Counted from the stretch's first letter, positions 23,288 through 34,780 are shown. The stretch: 64,000 nt of DNA from Chlorocebus sabaeus (GCF_047675955.1 NC_132910.1:90856923-90920922); one strand, 5' to 3'. The notes: generated from the letters alone by a model not told the origin. Numbers and translations: made by a program.

Positions 23288-24168
23288 TGTTGGTGTGTGA
23301 CTCCCCCGCTCACTCTGCAGAGCCTGAGAGGCTCTCCTTTCTCAGAGCAATTACTACAAATGATTTATGTGACCAGTCAAAAGGGCCTGCCAGGGTTCTT
23401 ATTTCATCTCCAGAAAAAGGAACACTGCTGGAATGTTATCAGGGAGCTTGGGATTAAACTGACAGCTGCCTTTTGTTTTCCCTGTGAAAGAGCTTCTCCT
23501 TTGGACTGTGGCATTTGGTTTCTACACAGACAGCCAGAACTTAATGTAGGCAAAGACTAGCTAGACAAGGGCCACGGGAGAAGGGAAACATTTTTAAATG
23601 GGGAAGGAGAGGTTTCTTTCTTTCTTTTCCTTCTGTATTTATCTTGAGAGGATGTGCTCTTAGCCGCTGATTTTAGGAGGCAGGCTGGCTTACACGGGAT
23701 TGGAATATTGTTTATTTTTTCACTGTACAGAAGCAGCCACAGCACCAAATCTCTACCCTCTGTTACCCATGCTTATTTTGCTGGAGAGAAAATAAAGGCC
23801 CCTTCCAATGTAGCTTGTGGAGATGTGACCCTGGTCCCCACCCTCTGCTAGATTGTGCACCGGCACACGTCAGTCACGGGGCATGGGGCGGGAAACAAGG
23901 CAGGATGGGAAACAGTTCATCATAGGTACCAGCAGGAAAACTCTGTGGACCAAAACCACAGAAACCATATGTGTTCTCACCCTCTGAGACCCAAACTCTA
24001 ACAGAGCATTGTTGTTTTCATAAACCCTCAGTTGCAGGCTTGGCTGGCCACAACCCGTCCCACATGTGAGCCCCTGTCTTCCTGACTCCCACCTGGTTTG
24101 CTGTGTGAAGAAAGCACAGGGACGGTCAGTGGCTGGGCTGATTAAAGAAATGCACATTTACACCTGCA

Positions 24169-24171
<3 letters not shown>
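23288..24171. other. Unique non-coding sequence
   Basis: Includes a T-rich patch at 23612-23640. No repeat family or gene is recognised. Confidence 0.5.

Positions 24172-24201
<30 letters not shown>
24172..24201. repeat. (AC)n microsatellite, about 15 units
   Basis: A pure AC dinucleotide run of about 30 bp, likely polymorphic. Confidence 0.97.
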
Positions 24202-24204
<3 letters not shown>

Positions 24205-24471
24205 TGCTCCAGTAACTGCATAATAAAGCTTTGTAGATGAATAATGGTAAATACAAACGGAGGAACCTCTCAAGGGATCAAGAGAAGAGTTTAGTAAAGA
24301 GAGGTTGGTGGGTGGATAGTTATAAAGGGAGGCGAAATAAAGACATGGACTGTAAAATCATCCTTATAGTCTTATATTCAGACATTCTAGCTAAAAATAC
24401 ATTTTTTTGACTTGTGATTTCCAAATTTCATTTTTACTGATGCTTTGCCAAGAGGTGTCATGCAATGTATA
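24202..24471. other. Unique non-coding sequence
   Basis: Nothing recognised. Confidence 0.45.
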
Positions 24472-24485
24472 AACCAAAATTGATT

Positions 24486-24778
24486 TTTTTTTTTTTTTAG
24501 AGACAGAGTCTGGCTCTGTCACCCAGGCTGGAGTGCAGTGGCCCCATCATAGCTTGCTGCAGCCTCAAACTCCTGGGCTCAAGTGATACTCTGGCCTCAG
24601 CCTCCTGAGTAGCTGGCACTATAGGCACACCACCACACCCAGCTACTTTTTAAACTTTTTTAGAGTCGGGGTCTAGCTATGTTGCCCAGGCTGATCTCAA
24701 ATTTCTGGCCTCAAGTGATCCTCTCATCTCGGCCTCCCAAAGTGTTGGAATTACAGGCATGAAACATCATGCCTGGCC
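24486..24778 (-). mobile_element. AluJ-type SINE, full length
   Basis: Poly-T at the left is followed by 'agagacagagtctggctctg' and 'agcctcaaactcctgggctc', an AluJ-like variant, ending '...catcatgcctggcc'. The flanks 'aaaccaaaattgattttt' (24472-24489) and 'cccaaaattaattttt' (from 24777) are a diverged target duplication. Confidence 0.95.
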
Positions 24779-24902
24779 CAAAATTAATTTTTATCAAGTA
24801 ACATATATCTGTACAGGTCTTCACAGCATATGATATTTTGGTGTGTTCAGAAATCAGACCACAGAGGGATCTGTGAGTGATCACAGAAGGATCCCAGAGA
24901 AG

Positions 24903-25045
24903 AAAATTAACATTTATGGAGGGCACATTATGTGTCAGGTATGCATCTTCTAAATATTTTCCCCTTTATTCTTCTCTACAACTCTATGAGATAGGTTTTT
25001 TACTCTCACTTTATAGTTAGGGTTATAAAAATCAAGTGAATTTAA
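24903..25045 (-). mobile_element. MIR SINE, first part
   Basis: 'acatttatggagggcacatt', 'atgtgtcaggtatgcatctt', 'caactctatgagataggttt' and 'ctttatagttagggttataa' follow the minus-strand MIR order. The element stops where the next repeat begins and appears to resume at 25535. Confidence 0.75.
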
Positions 25046-25084
25046 ATATTTTTTTGCCTAGTGTGGTAGACACCACTGGCTGCC

Positions 25085-25500
25085 TAGCTAATATTCCTTC
25101 TCTTCGTTACGAATCCTGATTGTAATTGAGGAGGGATTTTCCTGCCTTCCTTGCAGCTAGGGGTGGCCATGTAGCACAGTTTCGGCCAATGAGATGTCTG
25201 TAGAAGTATGCTGGGAATTTGTGACTGGCCCTGCCCTTTTCTTCTGTTATTTTCTTCATTTTCCTCTGGCCTGGAGTGCAGATGTAAGGTCAGTAAAGAA
25301 GATGTCATTCTATGACCTTGAGATAACAAGCATAAGGATAAAAGCCATGCATTGGGTAGGAAGACAGAAGGAGATATGAAATAACTGACATTGCACATCA
25401 GTTACATTTCCTCTCATCTGCCTATATCTGGCTTCTTATTACATGAGGAAAATGAAACTTTTTAAAACTTACGCCACTGTTATGGAGTGCTTCTAACATA
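25085..25500 (+). mobile_element. Ancient interspersed repeat, copy 2 (family not assigned)
   Basis: It shares segment order with 2255-2595: 'ccttgcagctaggggtggcc', 'tcggccaatgagatgtctgt', 'gtgcagatgtaaggtcag', 'attacatgaggaaaatgaaa' and 'acgccactgttatggagtg'. It is inserted within a MIR, which continues on the other side, so it is younger than that MIR. The region also gives antisense-overlapping frames of 61-104 codons, which are not genes. Confidence 0.65.
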
Positions 25501-25534
25501 TAGACAAAGCAATCTGAACTGATACCCTATTACA

Positions 25535-25562
25535 GGGCAGAGCTGGAATGTGAACCTAAATT
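25535..25562 (-). mobile_element. MIR SINE, second part
   Basis: 'cagggcagagctggaatgtg' and 'aacctaaat' match the 5' end region of a minus-strand MIR and would continue the copy at 24903-25045, split by the intervening repeat. Confidence 0.6.
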
Positions 25563-26262
25563 TAATTTACCTAAGGGCCTCCATCATCCTGTGTTTCCAG
25601 AGTGCACAAAGTCTAGAAAAGCCTTGGACAAGGGGCTGAGTGTGGGCTGGTCTCTTCAGCCCATGGCTTGGATAGTATTAGTTACTTAGGCTGCTCTGGA
25701 CTTAGGGTCTGGATCTCAGGTCAGAATCCAGGGAATTGGTTGGTTCTGATCTTCTGTGAATTTTAGACTACTTGCTGGTGAACAAGGGAAACCTGACTTA
25801 GGTTTCCTGGGATAGTTCTAGAATCACATTGCATTTCTTAATTCTGAAGCAGACCCACATTACTATGGAAGCTCCAAGTGGAAATACTCCAGAATGAAGG
25901 ACTTGCCAAGTAACCTGACAATTTTATTTTGATGCACATAGACAGTGAAGGTATTTCTTAGAAATAAAGGGTCAGATCATAGATTGCAGTTAAACAGTGT
26001 GGACTGAATACATGATTATCTCCATTTCTTTTCTACTTTACCTCTCACACTCCACAAAAATGACAAACGACAGATTTTTCTGAAAAGCAAAACTCTATAT
26101 TAAGTGTCAGAGAGGAGACAAAAACATATATGAAGTGTTAACATAATTTTTGGAACTAGAAAGTGGATGAATGTGTGGTAACTAATTCAGTAGAGCAAGA
26201 AAAGCTGAAATTAAAACGTTCAGTGGAGGAAAGCCAAGGAGAAGTTAGCTAATGTATGTTAA
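25563..26262. other. Unique non-coding sequence
   Basis: Nothing recognised in about 700 bp. Confidence 0.5.
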
Positions 26263-26275
26263 TAATCTTAAGGAG

Positions 26276-26551
26276 GTGCCAGGTGTGGTGGCTCACACCT
26301 ATAATCCTAACACTTTGGGAGGTTGAGGAGGGAGGATCACCAGGAGTTAGAGACCAGCCCGGCAACAGAGCTAGACCCTGTCTCTACAAAAAATTACAAA
26401 ACTAGCTGGGTGTGGTGGCATGCACCCGTAGTCCTAGCTACTCAGAAGGCTGAGGCAAGATCACTTGAACCCAGGTCAAGGCTGCAGTGAGCTATGGTTG
26501 TGTTACTGTACTCTATCCACCAGAGCAAGACTCTGTCTCAAAAAAAGAAAA
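26276..26551 (+). mobile_element. AluJ-type SINE with target duplication
   Basis: A diverged Alu runs from 'gtgccaggtgtggtggctca' to 'aagactctgtctcaaaaaaa', with small internal deletions in both monomers. The flanks 'aatcttaaggag' (26263-26275) and 'aatcttaaagag' (from about 26550) form the target duplication. Confidence 0.93.
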
Positions 26552-27240
26552 TCTTAAAGAGCCAAGGAATTGGAGGCACTAGGTACCTCTGATGATGAAG
26601 GTGCACATGGAGCTAACAAACAGGATGACTGGTTGAAATTCTGTACCAGAAGTTGTAGACTCTGAGACCTTCTCCCTCATCCCTCATTCTGTGCATAGTA
26701 CATAGCCATCCTACTGCTCCCTCTCCACCCTGAAAGGGTTGGTAGTTTTACTCTTTGAAAAAGTAGAAACAGAGAGTTCCGGCACAGGGACACAAAGCAC
26801 AGTTGAAGTTGGGAGTGCTGTAACAGAAATGGGAGTTAAGTGGAAATCTACAATTCAGTGGTGGGATAATCTTACTCCAAACCTGTCTAGCACTTGGCTT
26901 CAAGAACACTGGCAGCCACTGGCAGCCAGTCTTACAACTTCTAGACAGAAGCCCAGTAGGCGCCTATCTAGGGAAATTAACCAGCCTATGAGGAATGACT
27001 AACAGATCTTGGATTCCCCACAGCTGGGTTTCAGGTCAATCACCGCCACTTGAGAGTCCTTGTGAAAACACAGGGCTCTAAGATAGGTTGTTAGTATCGT
27101 ACTTTTCACAATGAATGTACAGGCAAGGATTACCACACATTTGAGGAAAGCCTCTAATAAAATGCAGACTCTGAATAAATAAATAAATGGAAGAGAGAAA
27201 GTAGAAAATAAAAGCAATAGAACATTGTTAAAAATCTTTA
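26552..27240. other. Unique non-coding sequence
   Basis: 'cactggcagccactggcagc' at about 26908-26927 is a tiny local duplication. No gene is seen. Confidence 0.5.
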
Positions 27241-28260
27241 ACATATTCTCAGAAAAGTAAAAAAAGGGAGGACCTATGAGTTAAGAATAGGATGGCATAA
27301 AAATAAACATTTAGAAAATTAAAATAAAACTCATAAATTAGAAATATAGTAATAGGAATAATATTAAGTTAAAGGGTGGGAAGGTTGGGTTAAAAACATC
27401 TTTCAAAAATAGAACAAAAGTAGGAACTATGAAAAATGGAAAAGAAAAAGATAAGAAAATAGGGATTCAGTCCAAAAGGTATAAGATCCAAATAACAGGA
27501 GTTATAGAAACAGAGAAGAAAAAAGAGAGTAGAGAACATCATAAAATTATCAATGAAATCATAAAAGAAACTTTCACAGAACTGAAGGACATGAACTTTC
27601 AGATAGAAAGGCCCAGAAAATTCCCTGAACAATGGGTGCAAAAAGGGCCACAGTAGGGAACATCACTGTGAAATTTCAGAAAGCTAAAAATAAAGGAGAT
27701 CCTAAACGTTTCCAAAAGTGGGAATCAGAATGGCAGTGAACTTTTTGGTGGCAACCTTGGAAGCAAGAAGAAAATGCATGAAGTGCTTCAAAATTCCTCC
27801 TGAAAGTTATTTACAGCCTAGAATCCTCTATCTGGTCAGACATGTGAGCAGAATAAAGCTATTTTCATACATGCAAGGCCCCGAATTTTACTTCTCATGT
27901 ATCCTTTCTCAGGCAGTGATCAGAGAATACATTCCATTGAAACAGGGACTACACCAAGCCAGAGAAGACTTGGAATCTATGAACCAGGTCCCCCCAGGAT
28001 CAAAGTGAAGCAAAGGCTCAGGGTGCCAGCTCTGCAGCCATCCAGACAGGGACCAAAGGATACAGGACTCCAGGAGGAAGAATCCCAGGAAGAAAGAGAA
28101 ATGGACTGATTACCTGATGTTTGCAACTGTATCGAGAGAGGAGTCACTGTTCTGATGAAGATGCTGTGAATGATTTCAGGACAGGACCACAGAAAACTGA
28201 GCAAGGAAACAAGGAAACAGAGCCAGTAACTGCACAAAAAGCAAAAGTGGCAACAGAAAT
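27241..28260 (+). pseudogene. LINE ORF1-like relic (HAL1 or L1M ORF1)
   Basis: Conceptual frames contain fragments reminiscent of the L1/HAL1 ORF1 C-terminal nucleic-acid-binding region. 'IKETFTELKDMNFQIERPRK' lies near 27568-27627. 'GIRMAVNFLVATLEARRKC' follows at 27721-27777, then 'LQPRILYL', then 'SYMQGPEF'. The order matches the family, but the parts lie in different frames with stops between (for example after 'QKGPQ' near 27654). The protein is therefore broken and not expressed as a unit. No ORF2 follows, which favours HAL1 (half-L1) over a complete L1. Confidence 0.75.
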
Positions 28261-28309
28261 GTCATCAAAGCCCAACATGTGGCTTGGATGTAAACACTAT
28301 TTATCTAGC

Positions 28310-28315
<6 letters not shown>

Positions 28316-28342
<27 letters not shown>
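28316..28342. repeat. (AC)n microsatellite, about 13 units
   Basis: A pure dinucleotide run directly follows the LINE relic. Confidence 0.97.
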
Positions 28343-28343
<1 letters not shown>

Positions 28344-28721
28344 AATTATGATTTCACCAAAAGTTGTGATATATCAATAATTAGGAAGATGGAGGAAGAG
28401 GAAGCGTATCTGAGAGGCAGAAAGAGAACTGTGGGTAGGTCTCCCTTTTCCATGGTAGAAAGTAGATAGGTAGTATCTAAAACATAATAATCAAGAGATA
28501 ACTGCAGAAACATGTTATTTAGAAGCACATATTCATACTAGAAGAAGTAGCTAAAAATTTGTAAAGCTTTGGAGAGCAGAAATCAGGATGGCGATGATGC
28601 TTTCTATAACATAAGGCCTATGCCTTACAGAACTCTGTGATCTCAAGTTATGTAACTATTAGCTGGCTAAAGATACTGATTAAAAAACAAAAGAGCCAAC
28701 TAGTTATCCCTGAACACCTCA
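28343..28721. other. AT-rich sequence, possibly more of the LINE relic
   Basis: Composition resembles the A-rich sense strand of an old LINE, but no diagnostic phrase is found. Confidence 0.35.
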
Positions 28722-29237
28722 TCAGGCTGAAGGTGACTTGAGTGTGTTCAATTCCCTCAGGCTTTGGAAGCTATCCCGAGAGGGTTTCCTGTCACAGGAG
28801 ACCATTTCAAAACTCCCAGCACTGCTTCCCATAGATCTGTGCCCAAGTTTCTCTTGATTTGTGGCTGCTGTGTAGATATGAACAAACTGCAATGAACTGT
28901 GTGGTTCAGATAATTTTTGGTACAGCTCTGATAGCTGAAAGGTGGGTAACACCCCCCTGCCCCACCAAGACTTGGTAGACAATGCTGATAATGTAGTTTC
29001 CGGGGCACACAGTGGCTGGGAGTTTTCTGGGGACCTTCCAAATCCTACCTGCATCTGAGCTTTGTGACCCTCCCTTTGGATTCTTGCCAAAATAGTCCAG
29101 CAATTGCTCTTCCTTCCCACACCCAGTAAAGAGCGTAGGGCTGGAGGAACCTGGGTGATGGAAGACAAAGGGAATTTTCTACAGAGAGTTTTATGTGCTA
29201 TTTCCATGGCTGTGCTATAGAAATGAAAGAGTATCAT
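28722..29237 (-). other. 171-codon ATG-initiated open frame, no family recognised
   Basis: This is the longest open frame in the window that is neither low-complexity nor inside a repeat I recognise. It starts at a true ATG ('MILFHFYSTAMEIAHK...') and ends at 28722. There is no signal peptide, domain or repeat that I recognise. Shorter frames overlap it on the same strand in other phases, as expected by chance in sequence poor in TA. It could be a remnant of an unrecognised transposon. I do not call it a gene. Confidence 0.3.
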
Positions 29238-29613
29238 TAGGGTTTAGAGTCTAATGAGGCAGCATTAAATAAGCCAAGGAAAAGTCACTCTATGTAAAAT
29301 ATAATTATCTGGAGAAGAAAAGTAAGTGTACTTGGATTTAGACCACATGAGAGCCAAAACCTAATTTTGATGAGAAACTAAAATTCTGGCTATGCAAAAG
29401 GCAGACGAGGAAGCTAGAAAGCTCGACTTATGAATGAAAGACAAATAGGTCTGTTCTGGAACTTGGTGTCCACTTAGTGCTCATAACATGGATGGTTTGT
29501 AAATTCAAGAATAAGGGGAGGTAAGATCCTGAAGTGTACTATGCTTGCTAAAAGAAACTGTTTTCAGGAATGAATCATTTCTCTTGTAACAGGTAAATAT
29601 GGCCTGCTGAATA

Positions 29614-29855
29614 ATAATGGCCCACATTCATTGAGAGCTTATTATGTGCTAGACACTTTGAAGCGCTTTATAAATACTAGCTTACTTAATCCTTAAAACA
29701 ATTGTATGAGATATGGACTATGACGTTTGCATGAGAGGTAAAAGTCTCTATTTTATAAAAGAAAAGACAAAGAAATTAAGTAATTTTCTCAAGATTACAG
29801 ATAATAACTGGCAGAAAGGACTTCAAATCTGGGCTCCAAAATCCCAGGTTCTTAA
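29614..29855 (-). mobile_element. MIR SINE, near full length
   Basis: 'cattcattgagagcttatta', 'tgtgctagacactttgaagc', 'tatgagatatggactatgac', 'gaaaagacaaagaaattaag', 'agattacagataataactgg' and 'caaatctgggctccaaaatc' follow minus-strand MIR order. Confidence 0.85.
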
Positions 29856-29954
29856 CAGATCTATCTCCATAAATTATAAAATTAATATAATGATCAGCAT
29901 GCAGAGGCCTAGGCAGAATAAGATATTCTGCATTCATGGTGCATTTTTTAAAGG

Positions 29955-29970
29955 TACTACTACTACTACT
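29955..29970. repeat. Short (TAC)n run
   Basis: About five tandem TAC units. Confidence 0.85.
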
Positions 29971-30339
29971 TTGTGTTCAGTATATACTTTATATAGATTC
30001 CAGTTCAGGCTTCCAGAATTCAACTGGGACAAAGTTAAAAGTTTTAGTTCGCAACTGAAGTTTCCTCTGAAGATGAGTTTCGGAAATCAGATCCGGGCTC
30101 CCTGCCTTGCCTACAATTCATCTTAGACCTCAGGAGATAAACACCAGCTTGAGCAGTAACACAGCAACAATACGGACGACGATGAGCATAATAAATAATA
30201 CTTCTAACGCTTGAACCCTTGCGCTACCAAGAAAAAAAAATAAAACACTCATTGTGTTGAATGGTAGAAATATCACAACCGTGCATATATTCACCCAGCT
30301 CCAATATAATTCTTTTAAGACTGCCAAGCTCTGAGACCT

Positions 30340-30765
30340 AGAAATGGTGAGTCAGTCAAAAGGGGAGGAAAGGGCGGGGGATGGAGAGGGTGCAAAGATA
30401 AAAATAGACATGTTGATTGCATTGTTACTAATTCAGTTTAGCTCCAACAGCCCAGCCTGGTGAGTCAACAGCAGTGACAAGACACAAAAAAGAAAGAAGC
30501 AGGGTGCTCTGAGGGGCTGAGCAGAGGGGATGCAGACGGTCACATCAGTAACTTCACGCTAAAATGAAACCTGCAGCATCGAGGCTGTGGTGTGAGTTCA
30601 AAAACAAACAAGTGAAAGTGCCGAGGGATAAAATGGGCTGAAATCGATGAGCAGCAGTGCCGCCGACCCTCTGGTAAAAAGCTGCCTTTTGTAAGAATCC
30701 CCTGATTGTGGGGGATGGGGCCTGCAGATCGAGAGCTTAGAGGCCAACTTAGACCATTCAAACAG
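30340..30765. promoter_or_regulatory. Candidate regulatory stretch with AP-1, GC-box and GATA/MEF2-like motifs
   Basis: In unique sequence free of recognised repeats lie two exact AP-1 sites TGAGTCA (30348-30354 and 30461-30467), a GC box 'gggcgggg' (30372-30379) and 'agataaaaatag' (30396-30407). Several CpGs survive at 30540-30665. Clustered motifs plus retained CpGs are what a distal enhancer can look like, but motif matches alone are weak evidence. No transcription start or exon is visible. Confidence 0.3.
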
Positions 30766-31309
30766 AGTATTGTTTTCTCTGGGGTATAAGGCTTACTGTG
30801 ATTCCAGACATGTCGCCATGGCAGCGGTGGGGGAGGGAGAGAGGAAAGGAGGAACAGATGGGGGTCACCAAGGTCCTAATTCTCATGCAAGGCCCCCATG
30901 GCTCAGCCCTTTCTCCTTGAGAAGTCCAGTGTTGTGCTGCATCTTCTTTCAAGACACCACTGGTGTCAATCCAATTCAATTTAATAGATCTCGAGTGCCT
31001 ACTAAGCGTAGGTCTTTCACTTCTAATTAACATTAGCATCTGTTAAAATACCTAACCCCTGCTTGGTTCTAGAAAACTAAAAGGGAGAAAAAGACCTAGA
31101 TTCCACACTCTCAAAGTTTATCTTGTCCTATTCGCCTACTGTATGGCTATACAGGTTAAAGATACATAGCCACATGGAGGGAATATAATTAATGGATGTA
31201 TGTGAATGTGCTAGTCGTTCCCAAATGCTAACTTTATATTACAATTAGAAAGAATGAGAGTCCTTTTGCATTCTTAGAGTCTACTGTCATGGTCTTCCTC
31301 CTTCTAGTT
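30766..31309. other. Unique non-coding sequence
   Basis: Overlapping frames at 30758-31039 (minus) and 30770-31030 (plus) are antisense shadows. No element is recognised. Confidence 0.5.
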
Positions 31310-31480
31310 TCTAAGCCTGTGTACAACACTGCTAGACGACCCTTCTGAAACATACCTCTGCCATGATGTTACTCTGACTACCTTCAATGGTGATCCAACA
31401 CCACTAGCTTGGAAATCAAGATCTGCCATAGCTGGTTCTCATCCTATCTACCAGTCTTCCTCCTCTGTTGTTCAAATGCT
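31310..31480 (+). mobile_element. Probable L2 LINE fragment
   Basis: 'cccttctgaaacatacctct', 'tgccatgatgttactctgac', 'taccttcaatggtgatccaa' and 'tctcatcctatctaccagtc' resemble the L2 3' half. It is short and diverged. Confidence 0.5.
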
Positions 31481-31510
31481 TCCATGTTCTTAGAAGGGTG
31501 TAATAGGTAG

Positions 31511-31536
31511 AATGGATGGATGGATGGATGGATGGA
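31511..31536. repeat. (GGAT)n microsatellite
   Basis: About six tandem GGAT/ATGG units. Confidence 0.93.
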
Positions 31537-31639
31537 CGATAAAACAGGCAAATAAACATCAAAAAACTCCCTTCCATCTCCATTTGTTGGCTCAGTGGTC
31601 ACCATATCTCCCCTTTGAGAATAATTTTTTTTCTGTGGC

Positions 31640-32745
31640 TTTCATCCGTGAAAATTCTGCCAGGGTCTAAGTTATACCTCAAAATCCATATGATCCAAAT
31701 GAAACCCATGACCTCTACCTTCTGTATGTCAGTGACTGGGACCACTGCCTTCGATCTGGTTTCATAAGCCAGAAACCTAGGTTCCATCCCCATTTCCAAA
31801 TATTGCCAAAGTCCTTTCGCTGTCACCCCCTCCATATATATCACTTCCCTCTGTTTTCATGTCCTATCCCTCCATTCAATGATTTTTCAGATCAGAGGAC
31901 TGAAGTCATCTCCAGATTAATGTCTTCACATCCACTCACCTCCATCAGTTTTCTATGCCGGGGTCAGGGGGATGCTTTAAAATGATCCTATCACACTCCT
32001 GCTTGAAACTCTTCAGTGACTTTCCACAGCTCTCAGTACAGTGGGCAGAATCTTACCACCAACCCTGAAGCCATCTGACCAGTATGTTTCCCAGCTTTGC
32101 CTCACCCCGCTTTCCTCTGGCTCTCTGCACTGGCCTCCTGGCAGCACCACGTGCTCACTGTGTTCCTCCCAGCCTTGGGGACTCACTGTACTGCTTCTTG
32201 TAGTTATGACTTCTTGTAGCTGAAATGCTCTGCCTCAGTCCCATCCCCAGCTCATCTCATCTGCTGGTATAGTGTTTTTCAAACTTGAGGGTCTATCACA
32301 GTTGCCTAGTGGGTTTGTTAAAATGCCACAATACTGGGCGCCACTCCTGAGAATTTCTGATACTGTAGGCCTGAGGTGGGACCTGATCATTTGCAATTCT
32401 AACAAGTCCCCAGGTGATGCTGATCCTGCTAGTCCTAGAACCATGCTTGGAGAATCACGGCCCTGACTACCGTCTATTGGTTTTCCGGATCTCTGAGAAA
32501 TCTTCCTTGACTGGTGCCTCCCTCATTAGGCTAGCTTAGACATGCTCATGGCTGTCTATACATTTCCTTCACAGCACCTGCCCTCATCATGGGCTGTAAT
32601 TATGTGTGTGTGTGATTATTTCATTAATGTCTGTTTTTGTGGTTAAACTCCTGTGCATGTGGTTAGGCAGCATCTCTGTTTTCTGTCCCTAGTGTTTACT
32701 AAGTACTTTGCCACATAGTGTGTGCTCATAAATATTTGCTAAAGC
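31640..32745 (+). mobile_element. L2 LINE 3' portion, interrupted by MER5A
   Basis: 'cctatcacactcctgcttga', 'ctcttcagtgactttccaca', 'gctgaaatgctctgcctcag', then after the interruption 'tctgagaaatcttccttgac', 'cctagtgtttactaagtact' and 'gtgctcataaatatttgcta' follow the L2 reverse-transcriptase C-terminus and 3' UTR order to the usual L2 end. Frames are broken. The insert at 32269-32460 splits it. Confidence 0.88.
32269..32460 (+). mobile_element. MER5A-type hAT-Charlie DNA transposon fossil
   Basis: It starts near 'gtgtttttcaaacttgaggg' and proceeds through 'gcctagtgggtttgttaaaa', 'tgagaatttctgatactgta' and 'acaagtccccaggtgatgct' to '...ttggagaatcac', with terminal inverted repeats (left 'gtttttcaaactt', right 'cttggagaatcac') diverged but paired. 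It is a non-autonomous internal-deletion product with no transposase. Confidence 0.9.
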
Positions 32746-33239
32746 AGGACTAATCTCTTCCATGAGATTTTCTCTAATTGAGGTCCTATCACCATTCCTT
32801 CCCATGCATGACTATTTTACTTAGGAGAAGTCCATTCTCCTAAGAGTTGATACATTTTAGAGGTTCCCCAGGAATTGGAAAATCATCAAACACTACAGAA
32901 TACCAGTAAGAATTGGAGAAGAATTGTCAGAACAAAGGAAGTTGTTACAAAAGACACCAGTGTCTGCTATGAGGCCCACTTTCTTGTGTTGGGATGATCA
33001 AATGGGATATTATATGGAAAGAACTTAGTGTAATACCTAGAATGAAGCAAATACCCCAAAACGTTCACTACTATTATGGATTACAGTAGCCTTCACAACC
33101 TGGGTCTTGTTAGTATCAGTTCAATTTCAAATATTCTGTCCCAAGGTCATATTTCTTCATATATTTTGTCTGGAAAATCTGATACATATGGCCTGTATCA
33201 AAGATTTTAATATTCATACAGCATATTATACTTGACTAA
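32746..33239. other. AT-rich unique sequence
   Basis: Nothing recognised. Confidence 0.45.
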
Positions 33240-33720
33240 ATGCAGCAAACACTTATTAAGTGCCTATTGTATGAACTCATTTGGCTGGCATCAGAGGTGC
33301 ATGCAGATGAATAATGATCCGTTAGGGGAGAGAAACAAACAGCCAGCAAAAATGTAAGGCCGAATAAAATAAGCATGAAATGAAGGCAGGTATAAAACCT
33401 ACAGGTATGGAAAGGATGGATAATTTCTGGCTGAAGTGGTATTTGATTGGGCCTGGAGCAGGGAGAGTGATCTTGACAAGCAAAGAAAAGAAGCAGAGCA
33501 TTTCAGGCCAGTCCAGGAGGAGGGAACTTAATGGGCTGAGGCTCTGGCTCCCTGAAGTGTGTGGCTCACTCAAGAGAAAGAGAAAGAACAGTGTTCCTGC
33601 AGTGATGAGAGACATGGTGAGACAGAGAGGAAGCTGAAAGGTATTTGGAGTCAGATTATATATAATCTTGAATGTAATGCTAAGAGGCTAGTATTTTGTT
33701 CCATAGGTAGCATGGCTCCA
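33240..33720. mobile_element. Probable ancient interspersed repeat
   Basis: 'cacttattaagtgcctattg', 'gggagagtgatcttgaca', 'gtgatgagagacatggtgag', 'tgaatgtaatgctaagaggc' and 'attttgttccataggtagca' resemble the same widespread old repeat as 2640-3800 and 43981-45400. An 85-codon + frame and a 97-codon minus frame overlap inside it and are not genes. Confidence 0.4.
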
Positions 33721-34780
33721 ATTGTATCCCCTGCGTGAAGCTGCTTCGATATCTTATTTTTTCTCAGGTTTGGCTTAGGGAAGACAGGTGTGATGTCTAC
33801 AATCATTTGATTGGCTAGATTTGCAAGGCAGGCCTTCAGCTCACTTTTAACTTCTTCTGGGATATTTTTTCCCAATTGGACTCTACTGCCACCCGATAAG
33901 TGGTCACATGTAGTTATCACTATTTTCTAAACACCCACGTGTTCTCAGAGATATGATTATGAAAACAAGATTAGCAAAAATAGCTAAGTATAAATTGGTA
34001 GTTTCTTCACAAATGCTTGACTCAGATTTCTCTCCAGTCGAATCCTACCCAGATCTGAAGACTTTCTTTAACTGACCCTGAGTGTTGATATTTTACACTT
34101 TATGACAAAAGTCCTTCCAGGACATACATGGTTCTCATTTATAGCTGTTTTCCCATGTGTTGAAGAACACACTAATTTTCTTCCGCTCTGATTCCTGTAG
34201 TATTACGATAGTATTTCGATGACTCAGGCTTTCTCATTCAGGCAATGGTGCTATACTCAGCACTCCAATACCCCACCTCTCTCTCCAATTTCCACCCATA
34301 GTATAAAAAAGAAATTGCCTCCCTTATCCATATGACTGCCACTAAACAGAATGGTGAATATGAGACATCTTCTATGTTAGCCGTGCACATCTCTAATATG
34401 CCATTTTTCTGATCAGGTAAAGGTCTGTCAATTGACTAACCTGTGTCAATATCATGGCAATGAAGCAACTGTGACCCGAATGTCATAGATATCTCTGCTT
34501 TTCCTTGAAAGAGACTGCTTTTAAAGAAACATGAAATTACAAAAACATCACCTTTTATCAGAATAGAACTTCTGGTTAAGTATGTTTTAAGGTAAGGAAG
34601 AAAATTAAAGAGAAACATAAAGTATTTAATAGTTTCAAAGCTGATATTGAACTATCCTATAGCTCATTTCACTGGGAACTTAGGCTGATGAGAGAAAGTG
34701 TTTCTTCAATTGCCAACATTTTCTCTAGGTTGTTTCCTAAAATCTTTAAGAAAGATTAGTTATGGAAACTAATCTTTAGT
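33721..34780. other. Unique non-coding sequence
   Basis: Nothing recognised in about 1 kb. Confidence 0.5.

Noticed and set aside
29713..30126. 137-codon + frame
   Set aside because: Its first third lies in a MIR SINE and the rest has no family resemblance.
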